A stretch of 13,539 bases of DNA from the NCBI GenBank assembly GCA_017553025.1, contig JAFZNF010000158.1, forward strand, positions 1 to 13,539, in the 5' to 3' direction. The notes under the pieces are model-generated. The model was not told where the DNA came from and ran no database searches. It saw only the letters and a list, made by a program, of their open reading frames with translations. Within the stretch, counting starts at the first letter, position 1, and every line of letters begins with the position of its first letter. This document shows positions 8,174-13,501 of this stretch, piece after piece. The translations under genes were made by a program, and so were the position numbers. Source of the DNA: Clostridia bacterium (lineage in GTDB: Bacteria > Bacillota_A > Clostridia > UBA1381).

Positions 8174-8210
8174 TTAAAAAAATACAGATACATTTTCTGT
8201 GTTTTTTTAA
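8174..8210. repeat. AT-rich 15-bp inverted repeat between binding-protein and ATPase genes
   Basis: TTAAAAAAATACAGA (8174-8188) pairs with TCTGTGTTTTTTTAA (8196-8210) across a 7-base loop; all 15 positions pair, one as G-U. Read in the transcript, the stem is followed by only a few Ts beyond its own U arm. It could be a second, weaker terminator or an mRNA-end stabiliser. It lies about 37 bases before the GTG of the ATPase gene, leaving the ribosome binding site free. Confidence 0.7.
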
Positions 8211-8213
8211 GAC

Positions 8214-8255
8214 AAAAAAACAAGTTGAGGCGGAGAAGAAATTCTTACTCCGCCT
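8214..8255 (-). terminator. Partial terminator/attenuator after the binding-protein gene
   Basis: AGGCGGAG (8228-8235) and CTCCGCCT (8248-8255) form a perfect 8-bp GC-rich stem 17 bases after the lipoprotein stop codon. In the leftward transcript the stem is followed by CAACTTG and then seven Ts (8214-8220). The seven-base gap before the U-tract makes it a leaky terminator candidate. That would fit lower expression of the ATPase and permeases than of the binding protein. Confidence 0.7.
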
Positions 8256-8272
8256 TTTCCTTATTTATAATC

Positions 8273-9487
8273 TTAGAACATTTTGTTCAGAAGTGTTATA
8301 CCGTCGATATTTAAATCGAAGTAAGGAGCTGAACGCATTTCTGATTCGTGGAAGTATCCGTCTTTAATAACTTCTGTATCAGGAGTGTAATTCTCGTCTG
8401 TATCTACATCTGCAAGATATGAGTCAAGAGCTTTTCCTTCTACAGTAAATGCATCTGTTGCAAACACCTTGATTTTTCCGCTCTTTATATCTTCTTCTAC
8501 AGCCTTCAAAGCTTCCTTTGTACCCTTTGCAGCTGCGATATCATTTACTTCTGTAAGTTTAACTGAACCTTCCTCAAGTCCGCCTACCCAATCTGCATCG
8601 ATTTCCTTGCCGTTTTCATAGCAGTCGATTACATACTTGTAGTAAGGAGCCCAGTCAATTCTTGAAGAAATGATGAACGTGTTCGGGCAAGCTGCCTGTG
8701 TGCTTCCGTTATAAGAAACGTTAGGAATATTTGCGTTCTCACAAGCTGTAGGAGCGCCCATTGAGTCAGCGTGCTGGCTGATCAATTTACAACCGTCGCT
8801 TATTAACTTTGTAGCTGCTTCCTTTTCCAATGCTTCGTCATACCAGCTGCCTGTGAACTGAACTTCCATTGTAGCTGTCGGGCAAACTGAACGAGCGCCC
8901 AAGAAGAAAGATGTGTAACCTGAAATAACTTCTGCATATGTATATGCACCTACATAACCGATTTTAGCATCTTCTGCTGCGAACTCGCCATTCTCAATCA
9001 TTTCGTTAAGTTTCATACCGGCTGCAACACCTGCAATGTATCTGCCTTCATAGATTGAAGCGAATGCATTGTGGAAGTTTGCAAGATTTTCTGTATGAGC
9101 TGTTGTTCCTGTTGCGTGACAGAACTGAACTTCAGGGAATTCCTTTGCAGCCTTCAACATATAAGGCTCGTGTCCGAAACTGTCTGCAAATACTATGTTA
9201 CAGCCCTGGTCTGCAATGTCTGCTGCTGCTTCATAGCACTCATTACCTTCGGGAACGTTTGTCTTGAAGATAACCTGTTCATCTGTAAGGTTTAATTCTT
9301 TCTGAACTTCTCTTGCTGCGTCCATAAAGTTTTTGTCATAAGTTGAGTTTTCATCGTGCAGGAATATGAAACCTAATTTAAGGTCTGCATTTGCGTTTTC
9401 CTCAACCTTTTTTCCGCAGCTTGTAAGTGCGAAACAAGATGCTGCAACCATTGCAAGCACCATTAATAAGGATACTACTTTTTTCAT
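8273..9487 (-). CDS. BMP-family purine-binding-type lipoprotein of ABC importer
   Basis: This is the substrate-binding lipoprotein of the importer, 404 residues from ATG 9487. That start sits six bases after GGAGGT and gives a clean lipoprotein signal peptide: MKK, a hydrophobic core (4-20) and lipobox L21-T22-S23-C24. An in-frame ATG at 9514 would bury the signal and lacks a proper site. The mature part is a PBP1/BMP fold: GFIFLHDENSTYDKNF (39-54), ADSFGHEPYMLKAAKEFP (101-118), HATG (124-127), YEGRYIAGVAAG (146-157), GSWYDEALEKEA (213-224), SQHADS (237-242), DWAPYY (278-283) and DWVGG (299-303). As I recall, this pattern (FGH, FPEV.F.HATG, SWYD, QHxDS, WxPYY) is closer to the alphaproteobacterial purine-base-binding BMP protein (Brucella BAB2_0673 type) than to nucleoside-binding PnrA. 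With xpt upstream, a purine base ligand is the best guess. Confidence 0.9.
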   Translation of the reverse strand: MKKVVSLLMVLAMVAASCFALTSCGKKVEENANADLKLGFIFLHDENSTYDKNFMDAAREVQKELNLTDEQVIFKTNVPEGNECYEAAADIADQGCNIVFADSFGHEPYMLKAAKEFPEVQFCHATGTTAHTENLANFHNAFASIYEGRYIAGVAAGMKLNEMIENGEFAAEDAKIGYVGAYTYAEVISGYTSFFLGARSVCPTATMEVQFTGSWYDEALEKEAATKLISDGCKLISQHADSMGAPTACENANIPNVSYNGSTQAACPNTFIISSRIDWAPYYKYVIDCYENGKEIDADWVGGLEEGSVKLTEVNDIAAAKGTKEALKAVEEDIKSGKIKVFATDAFTVEGKALDSYLADVDTDENYTPDTEVIKDGYFHESEMRSAPYFDLNIDGITLLNKMF

Positions 9488-9525
9488 AATGATACCTCCA
9501 CGCCTTTTAGGCATTTTTTTGATTT

Positions 9526-9544
9526 ATGTAAATTTAATTTACAT
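9526..9544. repeat. 8-bp perfect inverted repeat just after xpt
   Basis: ATGTAAAT (9526-9533) and ATTTACAT (9537-9544) flank a 3-base loop, starting five bases after the xpt stop codon. It is all A-U apart from one pair and has no U-tract, so it is more likely an mRNA 3'-end or processing hairpin than a strong terminator. A shorter GCCT/AGGC hairpin (9502-9512) lies closer to the ribosome binding site of the lipoprotein gene. The 61-base gap otherwise holds only that site. Confidence 0.55.
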
Positions 9545-9548
9545 CAGG

Positions 9549-10136
9549 TTAATCTTGCTTGCGGAACTTTATTGTGCCGTCCGTCATTTTATCTATTATG
9601 GCAAGAGATTCTACTCTTACCCCCTCGTTTCTCAAGGCGTCGCCGCCGCCCTGAAATCCCTTTTCTATTGCAGTGCAGGCGCCTTTAACAGCGGCTTTCG
9701 CCTGATTTGCAATGCTCAAGAGTCCCTTTAAAGCATTTCCGTCTGCCAAAAAATCGTCTATAATCAAAAGCCTGTCCTGTTCTTTAATATATTCACGGTC
9801 AACTGATATGGTATTTACCGTTCCTTTTGTGAATGATTTTACTTCTGCGCAAAGCCTGTCAGCCGACATATTCTTGGCCCCGCCTTTTTTGGCAAAAACA
9901 ACGGGCACTCCCATTTGAAATGCTGCCGCTACTGCAATCGCTATGCCAGACGCCTCAACCGTGAGAATTTTAGTTACTCCGTCTCCGTCAAACAGGCGCG
10001 CTATCTCTTTCCCCATTTCCTTTAAAAACGCCGTATCTATCTGCTGGTTTAAAAAACTGCCCACTCTCAGGACATTCCCCGATAAAACCTGCCCCTCTTT
10101 TACTATTTTTTCCTCCAGCGCTTTTATGGAAATCAC
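9549..10136 (-). CDS. xpt: Xanthine phosphoribosyltransferase
   Basis: The product transfers phosphoribose from PRPP to xanthine (and usually guanine) to make XMP or GMP in the cytoplasm. It has 191-195 residues, near the usual 190-194. It aligns from memory along its length with Bacillus Xpt: GQVLSGNVLRVGSFLNQQID (15-34), TVEASGIA (59-66), VVFAKK (79-84), the PRPP loop LLIIDDFLADGNA (123-135) and EKGFQGGGDAL (158-168). The start is uncertain. The first in-frame standard start is GTG 10136, but it lies inside the Shine-Dalgarno sequence AGAGGTGA. The family's usual first residue corresponds to an ATA codon at 10124-10122, at ideal spacing. It heads the operon directly behind the guanine riboswitch, and its product is the first enzyme to act on an imported oxopurine. 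Confidence 0.95.
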   Translation of the reverse strand: MISIKALEEKIVKEGQVLSGNVLRVGSFLNQQIDTAFLKEMGKEIARLFDGDGVTKILTVEASGIAIAVAAAFQMGVPVVFAKKGGAKNMSADRLCAEVKSFTKGTVNTISVDREYIKEQDRLLIIDDFLADGNALKGLLSIANQAKAAVKGACTAIEKGFQGGGDALRNEGVRVESLAIIDKMTDGTIKFRKQD

Positions 10137-10140
10137 CTCT
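10122..10140 (-). promoter_or_regulatory. xpt ribosome binding site overlapping its GTG, with ATA at start spacing
   Basis: On the minus strand AGAGGTGA (10140-10133) is an excellent match to the end of 16S rRNA, and TTTCC follows before ATA at 10124-10122. The GTG at 10136-10134 forms part of this site and so has essentially no spacing. No ATG, TTG or other GTG lies in frame between the upstream stop (TAG, 10148-10146) and the conserved domain. Initiation is therefore either at the overlapping GTG or at a rare AUA (or AUU) codon. Confidence 0.6.
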
Positions 10141-10147
10141 TTTAACT

Positions 10148-10182
10148 AAAAAAACATATCTTAAAAAGATATGCTGCCAATA
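10148..10182 (-). terminator. Riboswitch expression platform: intrinsic terminator and antiterminator strand
   Basis: CATATCTT and AAGATATG (plus 10155-10162 and 10166-10173) form an 8-bp stem with a 3-base loop, followed in the transcript by seven Us (10154-10148). Directly before the stem, TATTGGCAG (10182-10174) can pair over nine bases with TTGCCAATA (10265-10257), which contains the 5' P1 arm of the aptamer. Without ligand this pairing would break P1, extend toward the first terminator arm and allow read-through. With guanine bound, P1 keeps its strand and the terminator forms. This is an OFF switch. Confidence 0.88.
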
Positions 10183-10194
10183 CTCCCGTTCTTT

Positions 10195-10262
10195 CCAATA
10201 GTCGCAATTTTTACGGCATCGCGGTAGAAACATTCGGACCGTATATCCCGAATTTATATTGG
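10195..10262 (-). promoter_or_regulatory. Purine riboswitch aptamer, guanine class
   Basis: The transcript shows the three-way junction of purine riboswitches. P1 is CCAATA (10262-10257) with TATTGG (10200-10195). P2 is ATTCGG with CCGAAT, closing a loop with GATATACGG. J2/3 holds the conserved GTTTCTACC. P3 is CGCGA with TTGCG (one G-U pair), closing a loop with GCCGTAA; the GG of loop 2 and CC of loop 3 can kiss as in xpt aptamers. The specificity position in J3/1 (GACTAT) is C, which pairs with guanine or hypoxanthine; adenine sensors have U. It should shut off xpt, the purine importer and the downstream genes when guanine is plentiful. Confidence 0.95.
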
Positions 10263-10289
10263 CAATATGTTAAATCTTAACTTAAAATC

Positions 10290-10318
10290 ATATTACCATA
10301 ATTACAAACCTATGTCAA
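10290..10318 (-). promoter_or_regulatory. Promoter of the xpt-importer-purA-wecB operon
   Basis: On the minus strand a perfect -35 TTGACA (plus 10313-10318) is separated by exactly 17 bases from a -10-like TAATAT (plus 10290-10295). Transcription should begin near 10283, about 20 bases before the riboswitch P1. No other promoter of this quality was seen in the gaps of the operon down to position 662, so a transcript of about 9.6 kb under riboswitch control is expected. Promoters inside coding sequence were not searched systematically. Confidence 0.75.
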
Positions 10319-10402
10319 TCTTTTTTCACATTATTTTAGCTTTTTTGACAAAAGTTCCAATTTTTTTTGAATTTGTTGTCTCTTTTTATATATTTTCAAT
10401 GT

Positions 10403-10424
10403 ATAATACAATATATTGTATTAT
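10403..10424. repeat. 22-base perfect AT-rich palindrome upstream of the xpt promoter
   Basis: The half-site ATAATACAATA (10403-10413) is followed at once by its exact reverse complement TATTGTATTAT (10414-10424), with the dyad axis at 10413.5. It lies about 85 bases upstream of the xpt -35 and 26 bases beyond the neighbouring gene's terminator, in an AT-rich stretch (10319-10449) with no gene. It resembles a repressor operator in shape, but I do not recognise the binding protein. A TATAAT overlaps its left edge on the plus strand (10402-10407) without a good -35 or a gene to serve. A second perfect 14-base palindrome, TTCTATATATAGAA, is at 10438-10451. Confidence 0.7.
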
Positions 10425-10449
10425 GCCTGCCACAAAATTCTATATATAG

Positions 10450-10483
10450 AAAAGTATAAGGGCAGAGCTTTCTCGCTCCGCCC
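10450..10483 (-). terminator. Terminator of the hemolysin III-like gene
   Basis: GGGCAGAGC (10460-10468) and GCTCCGCCC (10475-10483) form a 9-bp stem with one G-U pair and a 6-base loop, six bases after the stop codon. The leftward transcript continues TTATACTTTT (10459-10450). The U-tract is interrupted but the stem is strong. Confidence 0.8.
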
Positions 10484-10489
10484 CTACAC

Positions 10490-11164
10490 TTAAACTATAT
10501 ATAAGAGAATATAAAGCATTTGCAGTACGCTTCCTGCGACTACGAATAAGTGGAATATTGAATGCATATACTTATACTTTTTTTGCAGTCCGTAAAAAAT
10601 CACACCCACGGTATAGGCAACTCCTCCCCAGAACAAAAGTCCGATACCGCCCCGCTCTTTTAGAAAATCGTATGCCCTGTATGCACCCAAAATGCACCAA
10701 CCCATAGCAATATAGCATATAACCGAAAAAACGCGGTATCTTCTTAAATCAATAGCATTAAGCAGTATTCCTAAAATTGCTGCCGCCCACACTATCCCGA
10801 AAATCCACCAGGAAAGGCGCGCGTCAAACTCCCTGAGCGCTGTAAGGCATATGGGCGTATAACTTCCTGCAATAAGTATGAAAATCGAGCAATGGTCGAT
10901 AACCTGGAACACTTTTTTTGCCTTGAGGTCGGGATTAAGTCCGTGATAAATGCTTGAGCAGGTGTATAAAATTATCATTGACGCTCCGTAAATGCTGCTG
11001 CCCACAACGCCATATGAATTTTTATGTATAGCTGCAAAAACTACGCACAAAACCACTGCCGATATTCCGACAGCTCCGCCCGCTATATGCGATACCATAT
11101 TAAATATCTCCTCCCCCCGTGTATACACCGGAAGTATTCTCTCATCAAGTTTTTGCCGTTTCAT
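10490..11164 (-). CDS. trhA: Hemolysin III / PAQR-family membrane protein
   Basis: A 224-residue polytopic protein of the hemolysin III (YqfA/YplQ, PAQR) family, with about seven hydrophobic helices and nearly the family's usual length. The conserved polar residues thought to bind a metal in the membrane core are present: EEIFNMVSH (18-26), SSIYHGL (70-76), DHCSIFILIAGSYTP (90-104) and, near the C-terminus, HSIFHLFVVAG (201-211), giving H74, D90/H91, H201 and H205. In eukaryotes this superfamily includes adiponectin receptors with ceramidase activity. Bacterial members are linked to membrane lipid or fluidity homeostasis, and the old hemolysin name should not be taken as a virulence claim. 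ATG 11164 follows a modest GAGGT site. It is transcribed alone, divergently from the DUF1836 gene, and ends in its own terminator; no clear promoter for it was recognised. Confidence 0.93.
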   Translation of the reverse strand: MKRQKLDERILPVYTRGEEIFNMVSHIAGGAVGISAVVLCVVFAAIHKNSYGVVGSSIYGASMIILYTCSSIYHGLNPDLKAKKVFQVIDHCSIFILIAGSYTPICLTALREFDARLSWWIFGIVWAAAILGILLNAIDLRRYRVFSVICYIAMGWCILGAYRAYDFLKERGGIGLLFWGGVAYTVGVIFYGLQKKYKYMHSIFHLFVVAGSVLQMLYILLYIV

Positions 11165-11216
11165 ATCTTATACCTCGTTTTTATTATTATTTTAACTTAT
11201 ATTTATTATTATTTAA

Positions 11217-11245
11217 TTGACATTTTATCTGCTCCGCTGTATAAT
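11217..11245 (+). promoter_or_regulatory. Consensus promoter of the DUF1836 gene
   Basis: A perfect TTGACA (11217-11222), a 17-base spacer and a perfect TATAAT (11240-11245) are present. The predicted start of transcription is about 11252, leaving a leader of only about 23 bases containing the ribosome binding site GCGGAGGT (11260-11267) before ATG 11275. A promoter this close to consensus usually needs a repressor to be useful, which fits the dyad that covers it. Confidence 0.88.
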
Positions 11246-11265
11246 ATACCTATATTAAAGCGGAG
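11232..11265. promoter_or_regulatory. Nested dyad covering the -10 and ribosome binding site (operator candidate)
   Basis: The outer arms CTCCGCT (11232-11238) and AGCGGAG (11259-11265) enclose inner arms TAATATA (11242-11248) and TATATTA (11251-11257) with a 2-base centre. The left outer arm lies upstream of the predicted transcription start (about 11252), so the dyad cannot form a complete hairpin in the mRNA. It is more readily explained as a DNA operator that would block the -10. Autoregulation by the DUF1836 product is the simplest guess. Confidence 0.6.
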
Positions 11266-11274
11266 GTTATATAA

Positions 11275-11829
11275 ATGTATATTGAAAAGGATAAATTCAT
11301 AGACACTTTTACCCAAATGTCCGACGAAACTTCCCGTCCGAGTCTGCCTCTCTGGAACGAGCTTCCCGACATAGAGCTTTATATGGACCAGGTTATTTCC
11401 ATAATTGCAAAGTACTTTAAAAATACTTCTTCGGAAAAAATATTAACCCCGTCTATGGTAAATAACTATGTCAAGCTCGGTACAATTCCTGCGCCCGTTA
11501 AAAAGAAGTATTCAAAATCGCATCTTGCATATCTTTTTATGGTATGCACCTTAAAGCAGACGCTTGATATGGCTACAATTCAGAAAATCATTCCCGTCGG
11601 ACCCCCGCCGTCCGCCATAGACTATATCTCTAATTCTTTCGTCAAAAATCAAGGCAAGGCTTATTCCTACGTTACCCAAAATGGTTTAAATGTCGCCGTT
11701 CCGATTTTTGAAAATGAGGGCGAAAATCAGGATAGGTTAAATGACCTGCTCCTGCAGGTTGCGTCCTGTGCAAATATTTTCAAGCTCCTGACCGAAAAGC
11801 TGTCCGACTGCAGGAAAGATAACCCTTAA
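11275..11829 (+). CDS. DUF1836 protein, probable MerR-like HTH regulator
   Basis: A 184-residue cytoplasmic protein with the signature of DUF1836. ILTPSMVNNYVKLGTIPAPV (56-75) reads as a helix-turn-helix with a MerR-like second helix, followed by KKKYSKSHLAYLFMVCTLKQTL (76-97), an arginine/lysine-rich wing and helix. The C-terminal half (about 112-180) is helical and ends with a possible dimerisation helix (DRLNDLLLQVASCANIFKLLTEKL). No catalytic motif or membrane segment is seen. I know of no established function for this family; a DNA-binding regulator is inferred from the fold pattern. ATG 11275 lies after GGAGGT. The gene stands alone between a divergent membrane-protein gene and a convergent acyl-CoA synthetase gene. 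The dyad over its promoter suggests that it is autoregulated and perhaps also controls one of these neighbours. Confidence 0.85.
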   Translation: MYIEKDKFIDTFTQMSDETSRPSLPLWNELPDIELYMDQVISIIAKYFKNTSSEKILTPSMVNNYVKLGTIPAPVKKKYSKSHLAYLFMVCTLKQTLDMATIQKIIPVGPPPSAIDYISNSFVKNQGKAYSYVTQNGLNVAVPIFENEGENQDRLNDLLLQVASCANIFKLLTEKLSDCRKDNP

Positions 11830-11850
11830 AACCGCATAAGGCGGTTTTTT
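11828..11850. terminator. Compact, possibly bidirectional terminator between convergent genes
   Basis: AAAACCGC (11828-11835) and GCGGTTTT (11841-11848) form an 8-bp stem with a 5-base loop. On the plus strand six Ts (11845-11850) run from the stem, ending the DUF1836 transcript. The stem begins inside that gene's TAA. The acyl-CoA synthetase gene stops at 11852 on the other strand, so its transcript enters the same hairpin and may also be terminated there, though its U-tract is shorter. Confidence 0.85.
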
Positions 11851-11851
11851 A

Positions 11852-13501
11852 TTATTCTACATATTTTTGTCTTCTTATTTTATTGGTAGTGGTTTTTTCA
11901 AACGCCTCTTTTTCTAATATAATCTCCTGAATTTGCTTATACTTCGGCAGTTTTGAAAGAGATAAAGCTACCTTTTCTTTAAGCTCGTCAAATTCTATCG
12001 GCATATCGGGATTTACAAAAATCCTCGCTGTAAGACTCCTCTGATATCCGTCCGCGTCTTTCTTTGAAAACACGATTGTTTCCTTTACTTCGGGAATTGC
12101 CAGGAGGTATTCTTCAATTTCTTCAGGGAAAATATTTTTACCGTTAGTTAAAACTATAAGATTTTTCTTGCGTCCTGTAATTATGAGCTGTTTCTTATCG
12201 GTAAATTTTCCGTAATCACCCGTATAAAACCAACCGTCTTTAAGAACTTCTTCGGTTTTTTCAGGCTCCTTGTAATATCCAAGCATTACGCTGTCGCCCT
12301 TAACCTTGATTTCCCCTATTCCGTCTTTGTCGGGAGAGTCAATCCGCACCTCGTTGCACGGAAGAGTGACCCCCACTGTAACAGGGTCGTCAAAACGCTC
12401 GCGGTTTCCCGTTACCAAAGGCGAACACTCTGTTATACCGTACCCCGTCTGCAAAGATATTCCTATATCATCAAAAAAGTATGCTATTTCAGGGCGCAGA
12501 GGCGCGCCTCCGCAGATAAATTTTTTCATATTTCCGCCAAAAACCGAATGTATTTCGCCGAAAAACTGTCTTCTTTTATCAATGCCCACTGCAAGAAGCG
12601 TCTTGCTGAGTGCCAATAGCATTTTAAAGCCTTTTTCCTTGCCCTTTTTCCTGATATTTGCCCAAATTCTTTCATAGAAAAGCTCTGCAAAGGCAGGCAC
12701 AATCATCATATATGTCGGTTTAAACAAAAGCAGGCTTTTTGTAACGCTCTTTAAACTCTTGTTTATGCAGACCGTTGACCCCTCGTGAACAGCCATTAAA
12801 AGCCCGCCCACCAGCTCATAGGAATGGTGATAAGGCAGAACCGAAAGCGCTATTCCCGAAACGTCCGCTATCTCAAGCCCCGAGCATACGCAGGCAAGCA
12901 TATTTTTTTCCGACAGCATAACTCCCTTAGGATTGCCTGTAGTTCCCGACGTGTAAAGTATCATCTTCATATCGCTCGGGTCATTTAATTCAACACTGCC
13001 AAAACTGCTGTCACCGTTTTCTAAAGCTTTTTTCCCTCTGCTAACAAGGCTCATCAAGCCGTTTTCTTCATCACCAAGGCTGACTACCGCAACATTTTTC
13101 TCAAATTCTGCGCTTTTGAGCATATCTTTATATTTTGCATCGCAAAATACAATATCGGTTTCGCTGTGGCGTATTACATTTTCTATGTCCTCTTTCGGCA
13201 AATCCTTGTCTATAGGAATAAAAACATTATTAGACAAAAGAACTGTCATATACACCAAAATCCACCTATAGCTGTTATTTCCTATGCAGGCTATATGCCT
13301 GTGCTGATAACCCATTTCGGTAAGAGCGGTTCCTAATGCTAAAACCTCATTATAAAACTCTCCGTAAGTAACTTCCTTTACGGCTTTTGCATCTTCATAT
13401 TTATATGCAACTGTATCTCTGCTCTTTTCTGCCTGATTTTTAAGCATTTCCCTGATTGTTTCAAAATGTTCAACTTTGTATAAAGGATAATTTTTGCTCA
13501 T
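11852..13501 (-). CDS. AMP-forming long-chain acyl-CoA synthetase-like ligase
   Basis: A 549-residue adenylate-forming enzyme that would activate a carboxylic acid, probably a fatty acid, first to the acyl-AMP and then to the CoA thioester. All core motifs are present: A3 YTSGTTGNPKGV (183-194), A5 GYGITECSP (353-361), A7 WFYTGDYG (424-431), A8 GRKKNLIVLTNGKNIFPEEIE (443-463) and the C-terminal catalytic lysine K541 in TTTNKIRR. No signal peptide is seen, though internal hydrophobic stretches could mediate loose membrane contact. The A8 region with NGKNIFPEEIE is typical of bacterial long-chain acyl-CoA ligases. A non-CoA acceptor, such as an acyl carrier protein, cannot be excluded. ATG 13501 follows a weak AGGTGA site. 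The 38 bases upstream within the window are AT-rich, with TATAGT and TATAA-like elements but no complete promoter visible. It has no co-directional partner in view. Confidence 0.9.
   Translation of the reverse strand: MSKNYPLYKVEHFETIREMLKNQAEKSRDTVAYKYEDAKAVKEVTYGEFYNEVLALGTALTEMGYQHRHIACIGNNSYRWILVYMTVLLSNNVFIPIDKDLPKEDIENVIRHSETDIVFCDAKYKDMLKSAEFEKNVAVVSLGDEENGLMSLVSRGKKALENGDSSFGSVELNDPSDMKMILYTSGTTGNPKGVMLSEKNMLACVCSGLEIADVSGIALSVLPYHHSYELVGGLLMAVHEGSTVCINKSLKSVTKSLLLFKPTYMMIVPAFAELFYERIWANIRKKGKEKGFKMLLALSKTLLAVGIDKRRQFFGEIHSVFGGNMKKFICGGAPLRPEIAYFFDDIGISLQTGYGITECSPLVTGNRERFDDPVTVGVTLPCNEVRIDSPDKDGIGEIKVKGDSVMLGYYKEPEKTEEVLKDGWFYTGDYGKFTDKKQLIITGRKKNLIVLTNGKNIFPEEIEEYLLAIPEVKETIVFSKKDADGYQRSLTARIFVNPDMPIEFDELKEKVALSLSKLPKYKQIQEIILEKEAFEKTTTNKIRRQKYVE

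Noticed and set aside
8174..8210. Terminal inverted repeat of an insertion sequence
   Set aside because: The two arms are only seven bases apart with no transposase between them and no flanking duplication; it is a local hairpin.
9488..9514. Upstream ATG at 9514 as the lipoprotein gene start (MPKRRGGII extension)
   Set aside because: The ribosome binding site GGAGGT lies between this ATG and ATG 9487, and the extension would displace the lipoprotein signal peptide.
10195..10262. Adenine-sensing riboswitch
   Set aside because: The specificity base in the J3/1 segment GACTAT is C, not U, and the gene controlled is xpt, so guanine or hypoxanthine is the expected ligand.
10402..10407. Plus-strand promoter from a perfect TATAAT beside the palindrome
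   Set aside because: The best -35-like TTGTCT is 20 bases away and there is no plus-strand gene until 11275, which has its own consensus promoter.
10267..10449. A 60-codon plus-strand reading frame in the xpt upstream region
   Set aside because: It has a low-complexity, AT-driven composition, lacks a ribosome binding site and overlaps the operon promoter on the other strand.
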